Positions 1 to 8,268 of a stretch of 64,000 nt of DNA are shown here, piece by piece. A program made the position numbers and the translations under genes. Source of the DNA: Chitinophagales bacterium (GTDB lineage Bacteria; Bacteroidota; Bacteroidia; Chitinophagales; Chitinophagaceae); assembly GCA_015655015.1 (NCBI GenBank), contig JAATFV010000026.1, positions 30,814-94,813 on the forward strand, written 5' to 3'. The notes beneath the pieces are model-generated. The model had not been told where the DNA came from and did no database searches. It saw only the letters and a list, made by a program, of their open reading frames with translations. Numbering within the stretch: position 1 is the stretch's first letter; the number at the start of each line of letters is the position of its first letter.

Positions 1-159
1 AATGACTGGAGCTGAAGGTGTTAATTTACTTTAAGCTCTAAAACTCCTTCCAGGATATTGGTATGCCTGCAAATATAGCAAAAAATTTGCCAAAACAATG
101 GCGCGCGATTTGTGCAGTAAGAGTAGCAGCGCATACCCGCCTTTTAGCAGGATTTTCCC

Positions 160-167
160 TAAATTTG
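160..167 (+). promoter_or_regulatory. Bacteroidetes -7 box for SNF2 helicase gene
   Basis: TAAATTTG matches TAnnTTTG, the -7 element of the Bacteroidetes housekeeping sigma factor. It lies 42 nt before the ATG at 210, which supports that start over the longer open frame beginning at 63. No clear -33 TTG is seen at the usual distance. Confidence 0.5.
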
Positions 168-209
168 AAAATTTATCTGTTTATTCCTGCAATTCTTATT
201 AAAAACCTG

Positions 210-3128
210 ATGGCATCTTCAAAGAGCGAGTTAAGAACAGTTTTATTATTATCCCCGCATCGTTTACAGGAAGATCATATTATATTGGAATCGCTGCATA
301 TTACCCGGGCGCCCGAAATAACCAAAGGTCCCGGGACTGCCAGGGTTTACGGAGCTGCCAGGTCAGCCGTTCCCCTGCAGTTTGAAACCTGCGAGCTGAA
401 CAACACAGAATTACGGCGGTATTATTCCCAGCTTCCCGCGCAGGCTCTTGAAGTATTGGGCTGTTTTACGGAAGTGGGGCTTTACCGGATAAGGGAGAAT
501 ATTCAAAAGCGGCATACCTCTCAACGGGCTGGCGTTCCCTTCGAATCCTATTACAAGAACGCCATGACCCGCAAGGTGCATGAGCTCCTGGAGCAGATGA
601 AGCCATTTGCCGGGCTGCTGAAATGGTATCATAAGCTGCCTGGCGACAAGGGAAATTTCAGGACAGGTCCCTGTACTTTCAGCGCCTATCGGCCGCAGCT
701 GCATTTTGAGGTGAACCAGGAGGATGGAGAGTTCCGACTGGATATCCAGGTCAGCCTGAACGGGACAGATTATCCGTATAGCCGGTTCCGGCGCTATCAA
801 TTCCTGCTGGAAAGCGGCAATGAATACTTTATATTATCCTATTCCGATTACCTCACCCTGGAATGGCTGCAGGAAAAAGATCCGCAGTTATACGGCACCC
901 AACCCGATGTTTTTGCCCGGGAGATCCTGGCTAAGCTGGAAGAGGGATATACGGTAAAGCGCAACAACCTGCTGGCAAAAACGGGTATACAGGTCACGCC
1001 GGTGAACCGGGTGCTCCTGAGTGAGATCAGCGGGTCATTCCTGGTGCTGACCCCACAATGGATCTATGATGGCTTTGTCGTGGAAGGGCCCTGGAAGGAG
1101 AATCATGAGACGATCCGAAACGGGGTGACTTATCTTATAGAAAGGGATAAAGAGGCGGAGGCGACCTTCCTGCAATTGCTGGAATCCCTTCATGCCGGCT
1201 TTCCAAGGCAATTGAACGGTTACTATTATCTTTCTTTTGCCGAGGCGCAGAAAAAGCAATGGTTTATGAAGGTATATCATCGCCTGCTGGAACTGAATAT
1301 ACAGCTGACAGGGATGGATATGCTCCAGCATTTCCGGTACTCACCGTTTAAGATCACGGTGGAAACCTCTCTTCTGAAGGAGGATGGAGATTGGCTGACC
1401 CTGAAAATGGCCGTTTCCTTCGGAGAGGAGGAGGTGTTGTTGCCGGAGCTGCAAAAAATGCTGCTGGCCGGTCAGCGGGCCATCCTGCTTAAAGACGGAT
1501 CGCTGGGTGTTCTTACCGATGAATGGATGGAGCAATATGGTACGCTTATCCGGCATGGGAAGGTCTCGAAAAAGGAAATAATGGTGCCGCGGTGGCTGGC
1601 TTTCAGCGAACAGCAGGCAGGAAAGGACGGGCAGGTCTTCGACCAGGTGCTGAAAAAAAGCTGGCGGGAAAAATGGCAGGACTGGCAGGCCGGCGCCGGT
1701 CCTCTTTATCCTATCCCTGCGTCCGTACAGGCAACGCTGCGTCCTTACCAGCAAAAAGGATATGAGTGGATGCTGCTGCTGGCCGAGGCGGGCGCCGGCG
1801 CCTGCCTGGCCGATGATATGGGGCTGGGTAAAACGCTGCAGACGATCTGCCTCCTGGCGCACCAGGCTGCACAGCATCCGGGTTCCCGGCATCTCATCAT
1901 CTGTCCTTCGTCGTTAATCTATAACTGGCAGCAGGAGCTGAAACGGTTTGCCCCTACCCTTTCCACGCTGGTTCATCATGGGGCTGGCCGCAGCGCAGCC
2001 GAACTGGAAAAAGAGGATTATCAGATCATCATTACCAGCTATGGGACGGTGCGGGCGGATATAGAGGCGATAAGCTTATTGCCCTTCGGAACGGTGGTGC
2101 TGGATGAAAGCCATAATATAAAGAACCCGGCGGCGCAGGTGACCAGGGCCGTAGGCAGGCTGCTTGCCGCCATGCGTATTGCCTTAAGCGGTACACCAGT
2201 GATGAATAATACCTTCGACCTCTATGCCCAGCTGAATTTTCTGCTGCCCGGCATGTTGGGGGGGCGGGAATTTTTCAAGCGGGAATATGCCGATGCGATA
2301 GACAGAGAGCAGGATGCCGATAAGATCCGCGCTTTGCAGAAGCTGACGGCGCCCTTTGTGCTGCGCCGTACCAAGGAGCAGGTGGCGCAGGACCTTCCGC
2401 CGAAGACGGAGATAGTTTTATGGTGTGATATGAGCGCGGCACAGAAGCAGCTCTATGATGAAATAAAGGAGAGCATTCGCAGCAGCCTGTTCCTGAATAT
2501 TAAAAAGGAGGGACTGAACAAAAGCAAGCTGGCCGTACTGCAGGGTATGCTGAAGCTGCGGCAGGTATGCAACTCACCGTTACTATTACCTGCAGAAGAA
2601 CAGACCTGCACGGATTCTGTGAAGACCGATCTGCTGATCAGCGAGTTATGCGATAATCTGAAAGAACATAAGGTGCTGGTCTTTTCCCAGTTCACCAGCA
2701 TGCTGGACTTGCTGGGTGAGTTATGCCGGCAGCGGGGTATTGCCTATTATCACTTCGATGGACAGACGCCTCCCGCTAAGCGGGCAGAGATGGTGAGCCG
2801 TTTCCAGCAGGAAGATGACAAGACAAATGTGTTCCTGATCAGTCTGAAGGCCGGTAATGCCGGGCTCAATCTTACCGCGGCCAGTTATGTGTTCCTCTTC
2901 GACCCCTGGTGGAATACGGCGGTACAGCAACAGGCTATCGACCGCACTCACCGTATCGGACAGACTAAAAATGTGTTTGCGTATAAGATGATCTGCAAGG
3001 ATACGATCGAAGAAAAGATCATCAGTCTCCAACAGCGTAAGAAGCAATTGGCGGATGAGCTCGTTTCGGAGGATGATGGATTTGTGAAGTCGCTGAGCGA
3101 GGAGGATATTCAGTATTTATTCAGCTGA
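210..3128 (+). CDS. SNF2-family DEAD/DEAH-like helicase
   Basis: This is a 972-residue SNF2/RapA-type ATP-dependent DNA translocase. The core has a Walker A motif DDMGLGKT near residue 535, a DESH box (VVLDESHNIKN) near 631 and the C-terminal helicase lobe with motif VI QAIDRTHRIGQ near 908-918. About 500 N-terminal residues precede the core, as in bacterial SNF2 proteins, but I see no SWIM zinc finger in them. The frame is open back to 63, but that extension (MPANIAKN...) looks non-coding. The -7 box at 160 favours the ATG at 210, where the protein starts MASSKSELRT. These proteins remodel protein-DNA complexes or aid transcription and repair; the precise role cannot be read from the sequence. 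It appears monocistronic. Confidence 0.93.
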   Translation: MASSKSELRTVLLLSPHRLQEDHIILESLHITRAPEITKGPGTARVYGAARSAVPLQFETCELNNTELRRYYSQLPAQALEVLGCFTEVGLYRIRENIQKRHTSQRAGVPFESYYKNAMTRKVHELLEQMKPFAGLLKWYHKLPGDKGNFRTGPCTFSAYRPQLHFEVNQEDGEFRLDIQVSLNGTDYPYSRFRRYQFLLESGNEYFILSYSDYLTLEWLQEKDPQLYGTQPDVFAREILAKLEEGYTVKRNNLLAKTGIQVTPVNRVLLSEISGSFLVLTPQWIYDGFVVEGPWKENHETIRNGVTYLIERDKEAEATFLQLLESLHAGFPRQLNGYYYLSFAEAQKKQWFMKVYHRLLELNIQLTGMDMLQHFRYSPFKITVETSLLKEDGDWLTLKMAVSFGEEEVLLPELQKMLLAGQRAILLKDGSLGVLTDEWMEQYGTLIRHGKVSKKEIMVPRWLAFSEQQAGKDGQVFDQVLKKSWREKWQDWQAGAGPLYPIPASVQATLRPYQQKGYEWMLLLAEAGAGACLADDMGLGKTLQTICLLAHQAAQHPGSRHLIICPSSLIYNWQQELKRFAPTLSTLVHHGAGRSAAELEKEDYQIIITSYGTVRADIEAISLLPFGTVVLDESHNIKNPAAQVTRAVGRLLAAMRIALSGTPVMNNTFDLYAQLNFLLPGMLGGREFFKREYADAIDREQDADKIRALQKLTAPFVLRRTKEQVAQDLPPKTEIVLWCDMSAAQKQLYDEIKESIRSSLFLNIKKEGLNKSKLAVLQGMLKLRQVCNSPLLLPAEEQTCTDSVKTDLLISELCDNLKEHKVLVFSQFTSMLDLLGELCRQRGIAYYHFDGQTPPAKRAEMVSRFQQEDDKTNVFLISLKAGNAGLNLTAASYVFLFDPWWNTAVQQQAIDRTHRIGQTKNVFAYKMICKDTIEEKIISLQQRKKQLADELVSEDDGFVKSLSEEDIQYLFS

Positions 3129-3180
3129 TGGATTTTGGGGGAGTGTGGGAAAAGAAATTTTTGTGGAATAATTAAAGTTG

Positions 3181-3188
3181 TAATTTTG
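3181..3188 (+). promoter_or_regulatory. Bacteroidetes promoter upstream of coiled-coil gene
   Basis: TAATTTTG matches TAnnTTTG exactly. A TTTG at 3160-3163 can serve as the -33 element with a 17-nt spacer. The ATG of the next gene is 19 nt downstream. Confidence 0.5.
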
Positions 3189-3207
3189 GATATGAAAATT
3201 TGTTTTT

Positions 3208-3654
3208 ATGAAAACTGCTGCTATCGGATTGAATATACCCAACATACGGTTATACGATATTTTTAGAAGAGATCTGCATCTTCCGGATGAACGAGCGCAT
3301 GATCTGGTGCAGGCCATTGATGAAGCGGTCAAAGAAGGATATGAAGAAAGACTGAAGGGAATGGCTACAAAGGAGTATGTGAAAGGTGAAATCCAGGTTG
3401 TTAAAGATGAGCTCCTTGCTACAAAGGATTTTGTAAAGGGAGGGAACTGGAATATGAGGGATGAATTTCAGGCTGCAAAGGATTTTGTAAAGGCTGAGGT
3501 CAACTTTGTAAAGGCTGAGGTCAACAGAGTTGAGCTCAAAGTAGAACAACTAAAAAGCGAAGTGACCAAATCCATTTACTGGACCAGCCTGGTTCAATTT
3601 CTGGCAATTACCGGCGCTATTATAGGGATCATTAGTTTTATGCTCCGGAAGTAA
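3208..3654 (+). CDS. Small coiled-coil protein with C-terminal membrane anchor
   Basis: This 148-residue protein has a helical N-terminus (residues 1-50), a charged coiled coil (about 50-118) and one hydrophobic segment near the C-terminus (LVQFLAITGAIIGIISFML). The layout resembles DUF1640/CCDC90-like proteins: a coiled coil on a single TM anchor, probably oligomeric at the inner membrane. The coiled coil contains an exact seven-residue duplication (FVKAEVN twice) and a looser KDFVK repeat, so the rod has grown by heptad copying. It has its own promoter and sits between the helicase and dnaE on the same strand. The function is unknown; the family assignment rests on architecture only. Confidence 0.7.
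   Translation: MKTAAIGLNIPNIRLYDIFRRDLHLPDERAHDLVQAIDEAVKEGYEERLKGMATKEYVKGEIQVVKDELLATKDFVKGGNWNMRDEFQAAKDFVKAEVNFVKAEVNRVELKVEQLKSEVTKSIYWTSLVQFLAITGAIIGIISFMLRK
3484..3525 (+). repeat. Perfect 21-bp tandem duplication inside coiled coil
   Basis: Two identical 21-bp units (3484-3504 and 3505-3525) each encode FVKAEVN, exactly one heptad. The duplication keeps both reading frame and coiled-coil register. Confidence 0.95.
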
Positions 3655-3982
3655 GTCTCATTCCCCGGAGAAAGGACCGGAGTTTGGAAAAGGCTCCGGG
3701 CAAATGGTCCGGGCAAAAAATCCCCCCTGAAGCAGGTTCCCGCCTGATACTAATGCTGCCAGATCCCGCCAAATATTGGCGCTTCCCCCCTGAAATTGCG
3801 CTCATCTTCTCCCCTAAACTCTCAGGAAATTCTTATAATAAATGTGCCGGAGATGCACTTCCTCGCTCCTCCCCGCTTGCCTTCGCTTCGCTCGGTTAGG
3901 GCGAGACGCTTCCCGCGTCTCAACGACCTGTGGAAAGAATGTGCTTTTTTCTAAACAACCTATCTGGGATTTTGTTAGTTAA
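3655..3982. other. Intergenic region with a hairpin, no credible gene
   Basis: This 328-bp gap separates the coiled-coil gene from dnaE. It holds a perfect hairpin at 3903-3921 (GAGACGC, loop TTCCC, GCGTCTC) next to a CTTCGCTTCGCTCGG stretch. A 71-codon open frame at 3684-3899 has no recognisable protein character. The hairpin is not followed by a T-run, so it looks more like an extragenic repeat or RNA structure than a terminator. Confidence 0.6.
3903..3921. repeat. Perfect 7-bp stem hairpin (REP-like)
   Basis: GAGACGC / TTCCC / GCGTCTC forms a GC-rich stem-loop 73 nt upstream of the dnaE ATG. It may be one copy of a dispersed extragenic element; other copies cannot be assessed from this window. 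Confidence 0.5.
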
Positions 3983-3994
3983 TTGCAAGTTCTT

Positions 3995-6900
3995 ATGCCT
4001 AAATTTTCACATTTACATACCCATACGCAATTCTCCCTGCTGGACGGGGCGGCCTCTATTCAAAGCCTCTATAAAAAAGCGGTGAAGGACGGCATGCCTG
4101 CGCTCGCTATTACCGACCACGGAAATATGTTCGGCGCCTTTGAATTTGTAGCAGAAGCCTATAAACACAAGAACGATGATGGCACCTTAAAGGTAAAGCC
4201 CATTGTCGGCTGTGAATTTTACGTAGTCGAGGACCGGCACCGGAAAGTGTTCACGAAAGAGCAGCGGGACCATCGTTATCACCAGGTGCTGCTGGCCAAG
4301 AACAAAGTGGGCTACCAGAACATCATCAAGCTTACCTCGCTGGGATATATGGAAGGCATGTACAGCAAGTACCCCCGGATAGATAAGGAGCTCATCCTGC
4401 AATATCATGAAGGGCTGATCGCGACCACCTGCTGTATCGGGGCCTATGTTCCGCAGACCATTTTGCATGAAGGAGAGGAAAAGGCGGAAAAGGAGTTCAA
4501 GTGGTGGCTGGATATTTTCGGAGAGGATTATATCATCGAGCTGCAACGGCATAACATCAAGGAGCAGGAGGTGATTAACCAGCTATTGCTGAAGTTTGCG
4601 AAGAAATACAATGTTCCCGTCATTGCTACCAATGACAGTCACTATACGGACCGGGATGATTATAATGCCCATGATATCCTGCTTTGTATCAATACGGGGG
4701 AAAAGCAAACTACGCCGGGTTATGACGATTTTTCGAACGATGATGCCAATTCGAAGAGCCGTCGTTTCAAATTCCCGAATGATCAGTTCTATTTCAAGAC
4801 CACGGAAGAGATGTCTACCCTCTTCCACGATATACCGGAAGCGATCGACAATACGAACCTCGTCGCATCGAAAGTGGAGGTGCTGAACCTGAAGAAGGAT
4901 ATCATGCTGCCGAATTTCCCGGTGCCGCCGGAGTTCCAGATCCATGCCGAGAGTACGCTTAACCAGTGGGAATACCTGCGGCATCTTACCCAGGAAGGGG
5001 CCAAACTCCGTTATAGCGATCTGACCCCGGAGATCCAGGAAAGACTGGACTTCGAATTGTTCACGATCAAGACCATGGGATTCGCCGGGTATTTCTTAAT
5101 CGTGAGTGATTTTATCAAGGCCGGACGGGATATGGGGGTGTTCATAGGCCCGGGCCGTGGATCGGCAGCGGGCAGCGTGGTGGCCTTTTGTATCGGCATT
5201 ACCAATATCGATCCCATTAAGTACGATCTGCTGTTCGAAAGATTTCTCAACCCGGACCGTAAGTCGATGCCGGATATCGATACGGACTTTGACGATGAGG
5301 GACGGGGACGGGTGATCGAGTACGTGGTGCAAAAATATGGCAAGAACCAGGTGGCCCAGATCGTTACCTATGGTACGATGGCCGCCAAGATGAGTATCAA
5401 GGATGTCGCCCGCGCCCTGGACCTTCCGCTGGTGGAATCCAATGCCCTGGCCAAATTAGTGCCGGACAGGCCGGGCATAGAATTGAGGAGGGTGTTACAT
5501 GCCCCCATGACTCCCAGGGAAGGTGAGAAATCCCTGGAAGAGAAAGACGGGGTCGGTCCGGACGACCTGGAAAATGTGAAGAAGATCCGCGAGATCTATC
5601 GGGGCGACGATATCCGCAGCCGGGTACTGCATGAAGCGGAAAGGCTGGAAGGGTCGGTACGAAGTACAGGTCTTCATGCCGCAGGTATTATCATTGCACC
5701 GGAGGACCTGCTGAATATCATTCCGGTCTGTACGGCCAAGGACTCAAACCTGCTGGTCACACAGATCGAAGGAAGCATTATCGAGGACGCCGGTGTTATC
5801 AAAATGGACTTTCTGGGGTTAAAGACCCTGAATATCCTGAAGACTGCCCTGGAGCTGATCAGGGAGAATCATGGCATAGAGATCGATATCGACACGATCC
5901 CCCTGGATGATGCGGAGACTTACGCGCTTTATCAACGGGCGGAGACGATCGGGACTTTTCAGTTTGAAAGTCCCGGTATGCAAAAATACCTGCGCGACCT
6001 GAAACCGGATAGGTTCAATGACCTGATCGCCATGAATGCCCTGTATCGCCCCGGCCCGATTGCCTACATTCCCAATTATATCGACCGTAAGCATGGCAGA
6101 GAGGAGATTGTCTTCGACCTGCCGGAAATGGAAGAATACCTGAAGGATACCTATGGTATCACGGTATACCAGGAACAGGTGATGTTGCTGGCGCAGAAGC
6201 TGGCGGGTTTCAGCAAGGGAGATGCGGACGTATTGCGAAAGGCGATGGGGAAAAAGCAGAAATCCATCCTGGACAAGATGAAAAGCCAGTTTATCAAGGG
6301 AGCCAGCGCCAAGGGGCTGGCAGCCGATAAGCTGGAAAAGATATGGACAGACTGGGAGGCCTTTGCCCAATATGCCTTTAATAAGTCTCACTCCACCTGT
6401 TACGCCTATGTGGCATTCCAGACCGCTTATTTAAAAGCCCACTACCCTTCCGAGTATATGGCGGCGGTGCTGAACCATGCGGGCAGCATCGAAAAGATCA
6501 CGTTCTTCATGGAAGAGTGTAAGCGTATGGGACTAAAGGTATTGGGTCCGGATATCAATGAATCCAGGAAGGGATTTGCCGTCAACCAGAAAGGAGAGGT
6601 CCGGGTAGGGCTCGGGGGACTGAAAGGCGTGGGTGAGGCTGCGGTAGAAGGCATTATAGAAGAAAGAGTAAAAGGAGGTCCTTTTAAATCCATGTTCGAC
6701 CTGATCAAAAGGATCAACCAGCGAACGGTGAACAAAAAGACATTGGAAAGCCTGGCTTATGCAGGGGGATTCGATTGCTTTACCGAATTCCACCGGGCGC
6801 AGTATTTTTTCATGGCTCCCGGCGACACGGCCACGGGACTGGAAAAGATCATCAAATTCGGGAATGTATACCAGACGAATTCCACCCAGAGCAGCAATAG

Positions 6901-7633
6901 CCTGTTTGGCGACCTGGTGATGCCGGATGTCGCAACTCCGAAGATCCCAACCTGCGAGCCCTGGAGCCTTACGGAATTATTGAACTATGAAAAGGAAGTG
7001 ACGGGCATGTTCATGAGCGGACATCCCCTGGATCATTTCAAGTTCGAGATCACGCATTACGGTATTACGCAGCTGGGTGAATACAATGAAGTGAAGGATG
7101 CGGTCAACCTGCAGGCAAATCCGGGCAAGCCTTTCCGGCTGGCCGGGCTGGTGGTGGATGCCCAGCACCGGGTCAGTAAGACGGGCAAGCAATTCGGCAC
7201 CCTTACTATCGAAGACTATACGGGGAAAGCGGAGTTCATGTTATGGAGCGAGGATTATGCCCGGTATTCCAATTACCTGGAAAAGGGAAAAAATCTGTTT
7301 ATTACCGGGAGCTTCAAGCAGCGGTTTAACAAGGCGGAATTCGAATTTAAGATAGATCGGATGATGTTGCTCGAAAGTATTAAGCCTATTCTGACCAAAC
7401 AGGTAATAATGGATGTGGAAGCACGTTTTATTAATGCAGAGCTGGTGCAGTTCATTGAAGCCAATATTAAAAAGTATCCGGGAAAATCGTCCCTGAAGTT
7501 CAATATTAAGGAACTAAAGACCAAGGCCCAGGTAAGCATGTATAGCCTGGCAATGGGATTTGAGATGAATGACGAAATGGCCGCTTTTTTGGAGAAAACA
7601 CCGGAGATGGAGGTTCAGGTGGTTACCGTCTGA
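3995..7633 (+). CDS. dnaE: DNA polymerase III subunit alpha
   Basis: This is the replicative polymerase catalytic subunit, 1212 residues from the ATG at 3995 (a TTG four codons earlier is less likely). In order it has an N-terminal PHP domain starting HLHTHTQFSLLDG, the C-family polymerase palm with GPGRGSAAGS near residue 385 and the catalytic acidic motif PDIDTDFDD near 426-434, the fingers and helix-hairpin-helix regions, and a C-terminal OB fold (FRLAGLVVDAQHRVSKTGK...). The length is normal for Bacteroidetes DnaE. It works in the replisome with the beta clamp and clamp loader, none of which are encoded here. Confidence 0.98.
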   Translation: MPKFSHLHTHTQFSLLDGAASIQSLYKKAVKDGMPALAITDHGNMFGAFEFVAEAYKHKNDDGTLKVKPIVGCEFYVVEDRHRKVFTKEQRDHRYHQVLLAKNKVGYQNIIKLTSLGYMEGMYSKYPRIDKELILQYHEGLIATTCCIGAYVPQTILHEGEEKAEKEFKWWLDIFGEDYIIELQRHNIKEQEVINQLLLKFAKKYNVPVIATNDSHYTDRDDYNAHDILLCINTGEKQTTPGYDDFSNDDANSKSRRFKFPNDQFYFKTTEEMSTLFHDIPEAIDNTNLVASKVEVLNLKKDIMLPNFPVPPEFQIHAESTLNQWEYLRHLTQEGAKLRYSDLTPEIQERLDFELFTIKTMGFAGYFLIVSDFIKAGRDMGVFIGPGRGSAAGSVVAFCIGITNIDPIKYDLLFERFLNPDRKSMPDIDTDFDDEGRGRVIEYVVQKYGKNQVAQIVTYGTMAAKMSIKDVARALDLPLVESNALAKLVPDRPGIELRRVLHAPMTPREGEKSLEEKDGVGPDDLENVKKIREIYRGDDIRSRVLHEAERLEGSVRSTGLHAAGIIIAPEDLLNIIPVCTAKDSNLLVTQIEGSIIEDAGVIKMDFLGLKTLNILKTALELIRENHGIEIDIDTIPLDDAETYALYQRAETIGTFQFESPGMQKYLRDLKPDRFNDLIAMNALYRPGPIAYIPNYIDRKHGREEIVFDLPEMEEYLKDTYGITVYQEQVMLLAQKLAGFSKGDADVLRKAMGKKQKSILDKMKSQFIKGASAKGLAADKLEKIWTDWEAFAQYAFNKSHSTCYAYVAFQTAYLKAHYPSEYMAAVLNHAGSIEKITFFMEECKRMGLKVLGPDINESRKGFAVNQKGEVRVGLGGLKGVGEAAVEGIIEERVKGGPFKSMFDLIKRINQRTVNKKTLESLAYAGGFDCFTEFHRAQYFFMAPGDTATGLEKIIKFGNVYQTNSTQSSNSLFGDLVMPDVATPKIPTCEPWSLTELLNYEKEVTGMFMSGHPLDHFKFEITHYGITQLGEYNEVKDAVNLQANPGKPFRLAGLVVDAQHRVSKTGKQFGTLTIEDYTGKAEFMLWSEDYARYSNYLEKGKNLFITGSFKQRFNKAEFEFKIDRMMLLESIKPILTKQVIMDVEARFINAELVQFIEANIKKYPGKSSLKFNIKELKTKAQVSMYSLAMGFEMNDEMAAFLEKTPEMEVQVVTV

Positions 7634-7649
7634 CAAAATACCAGTCAGT

Positions 7650-7667
7650 AAGCCCTGGAAGGCTTTT
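7650..7667 (+). terminator. Weak terminator after dnaE
   Basis: AAGCC, loop CTGGAA, GGCTT followed by TT forms a short stem 16 nt after the dnaE stop. Only five base pairs and a short T-run, so confidence is modest. Confidence 0.4.
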
Positions 7668-7806
7668 TGCAACTGCAATTGGGTTAGTTTGGCTGGATTA
7701 GTCGAGGATTTTAGTGGATTGTCGTTTGTACGACCAAAGAAGTGACTAAATAGTCGGACATTTGTAGAGTAGAAAATACATCATATAACATAAAAAACAC
7801 TCAATC

Positions 7807-8124
7807 ATGGCATTAGAATTAACAGATACCAATTTCCAGGACAAGGTAATCTCCTCCGATAAATTGACCATTGTGGATTTCTGGGCAGAATGGTGTGGTC
7901 CCTGTCGCGCTATCGGACCGGTCATCGAAGAATTATCGAAAGAGTACGGCGAAAAGATCAATGTGGGCAAGGTAAATGTGGACCATAATCCTCAGCTGTC
8001 CGTCAACTATGGTATTACCAGCATTCCGGCGATCCTTTTCATCAAAGGCGGTAAAGTAGTGGATAAGCTGGTAGGCGCTCAACCGAAGTCTAATTTTGTA
8101 AAAAAGATCGATGCGCATATATAA
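7807..8124 (+). CDS. trxA: Thioredoxin
   Basis: This 105-residue cytoplasmic thioredoxin is full length for the family. It has the WCGPC redox motif at residues 29-33, the cis-proline loop (TSIPAILF) and no signal peptide. It reduces protein disulfides using thioredoxin reductase, which is not in this window. The gene is flanked by intergenic sequence upstream and a strong terminator downstream, so it is probably transcribed alone. Confidence 0.97.
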   Translation: MALELTDTNFQDKVISSDKLTIVDFWAEWCGPCRAIGPVIEELSKEYGEKINVGKVNVDHNPQLSVNYGITSIPAILFIKGGKVVDKLVGAQPKSNFVKKIDAHI

Positions 8125-8147
8125 CTAATCATATATAAGTCAGAAGG

Positions 8148-8176
8148 ATCCGGGCAGTGATGCCCGGATTTTTTTT
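8148..8176 (+). terminator. Strong intrinsic terminator after trxA
   Basis: A perfect 9-bp stem (ATCCGGGCA / TGCCCGGAT) with loop GTGA is followed by a run of seven T residues. It ends the thioredoxin transcript and lies before the protease gene. Confidence 0.92.
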
Positions 8177-8268
8177 GAGTGGGAAATTTCAATCCTGGCA
8201 ACTATTTACTATTTTCATCCGTGCAAATTTATCATGTCCGGGTCAATTCCGTTTCATACAAGCCTGCT

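Noticed and set aside
3684..3899. 71-codon open frame upstream of dnaE
   Set aside because: The translation has no recognisable protein pattern and crosses a repeat-like GC-rich stretch.
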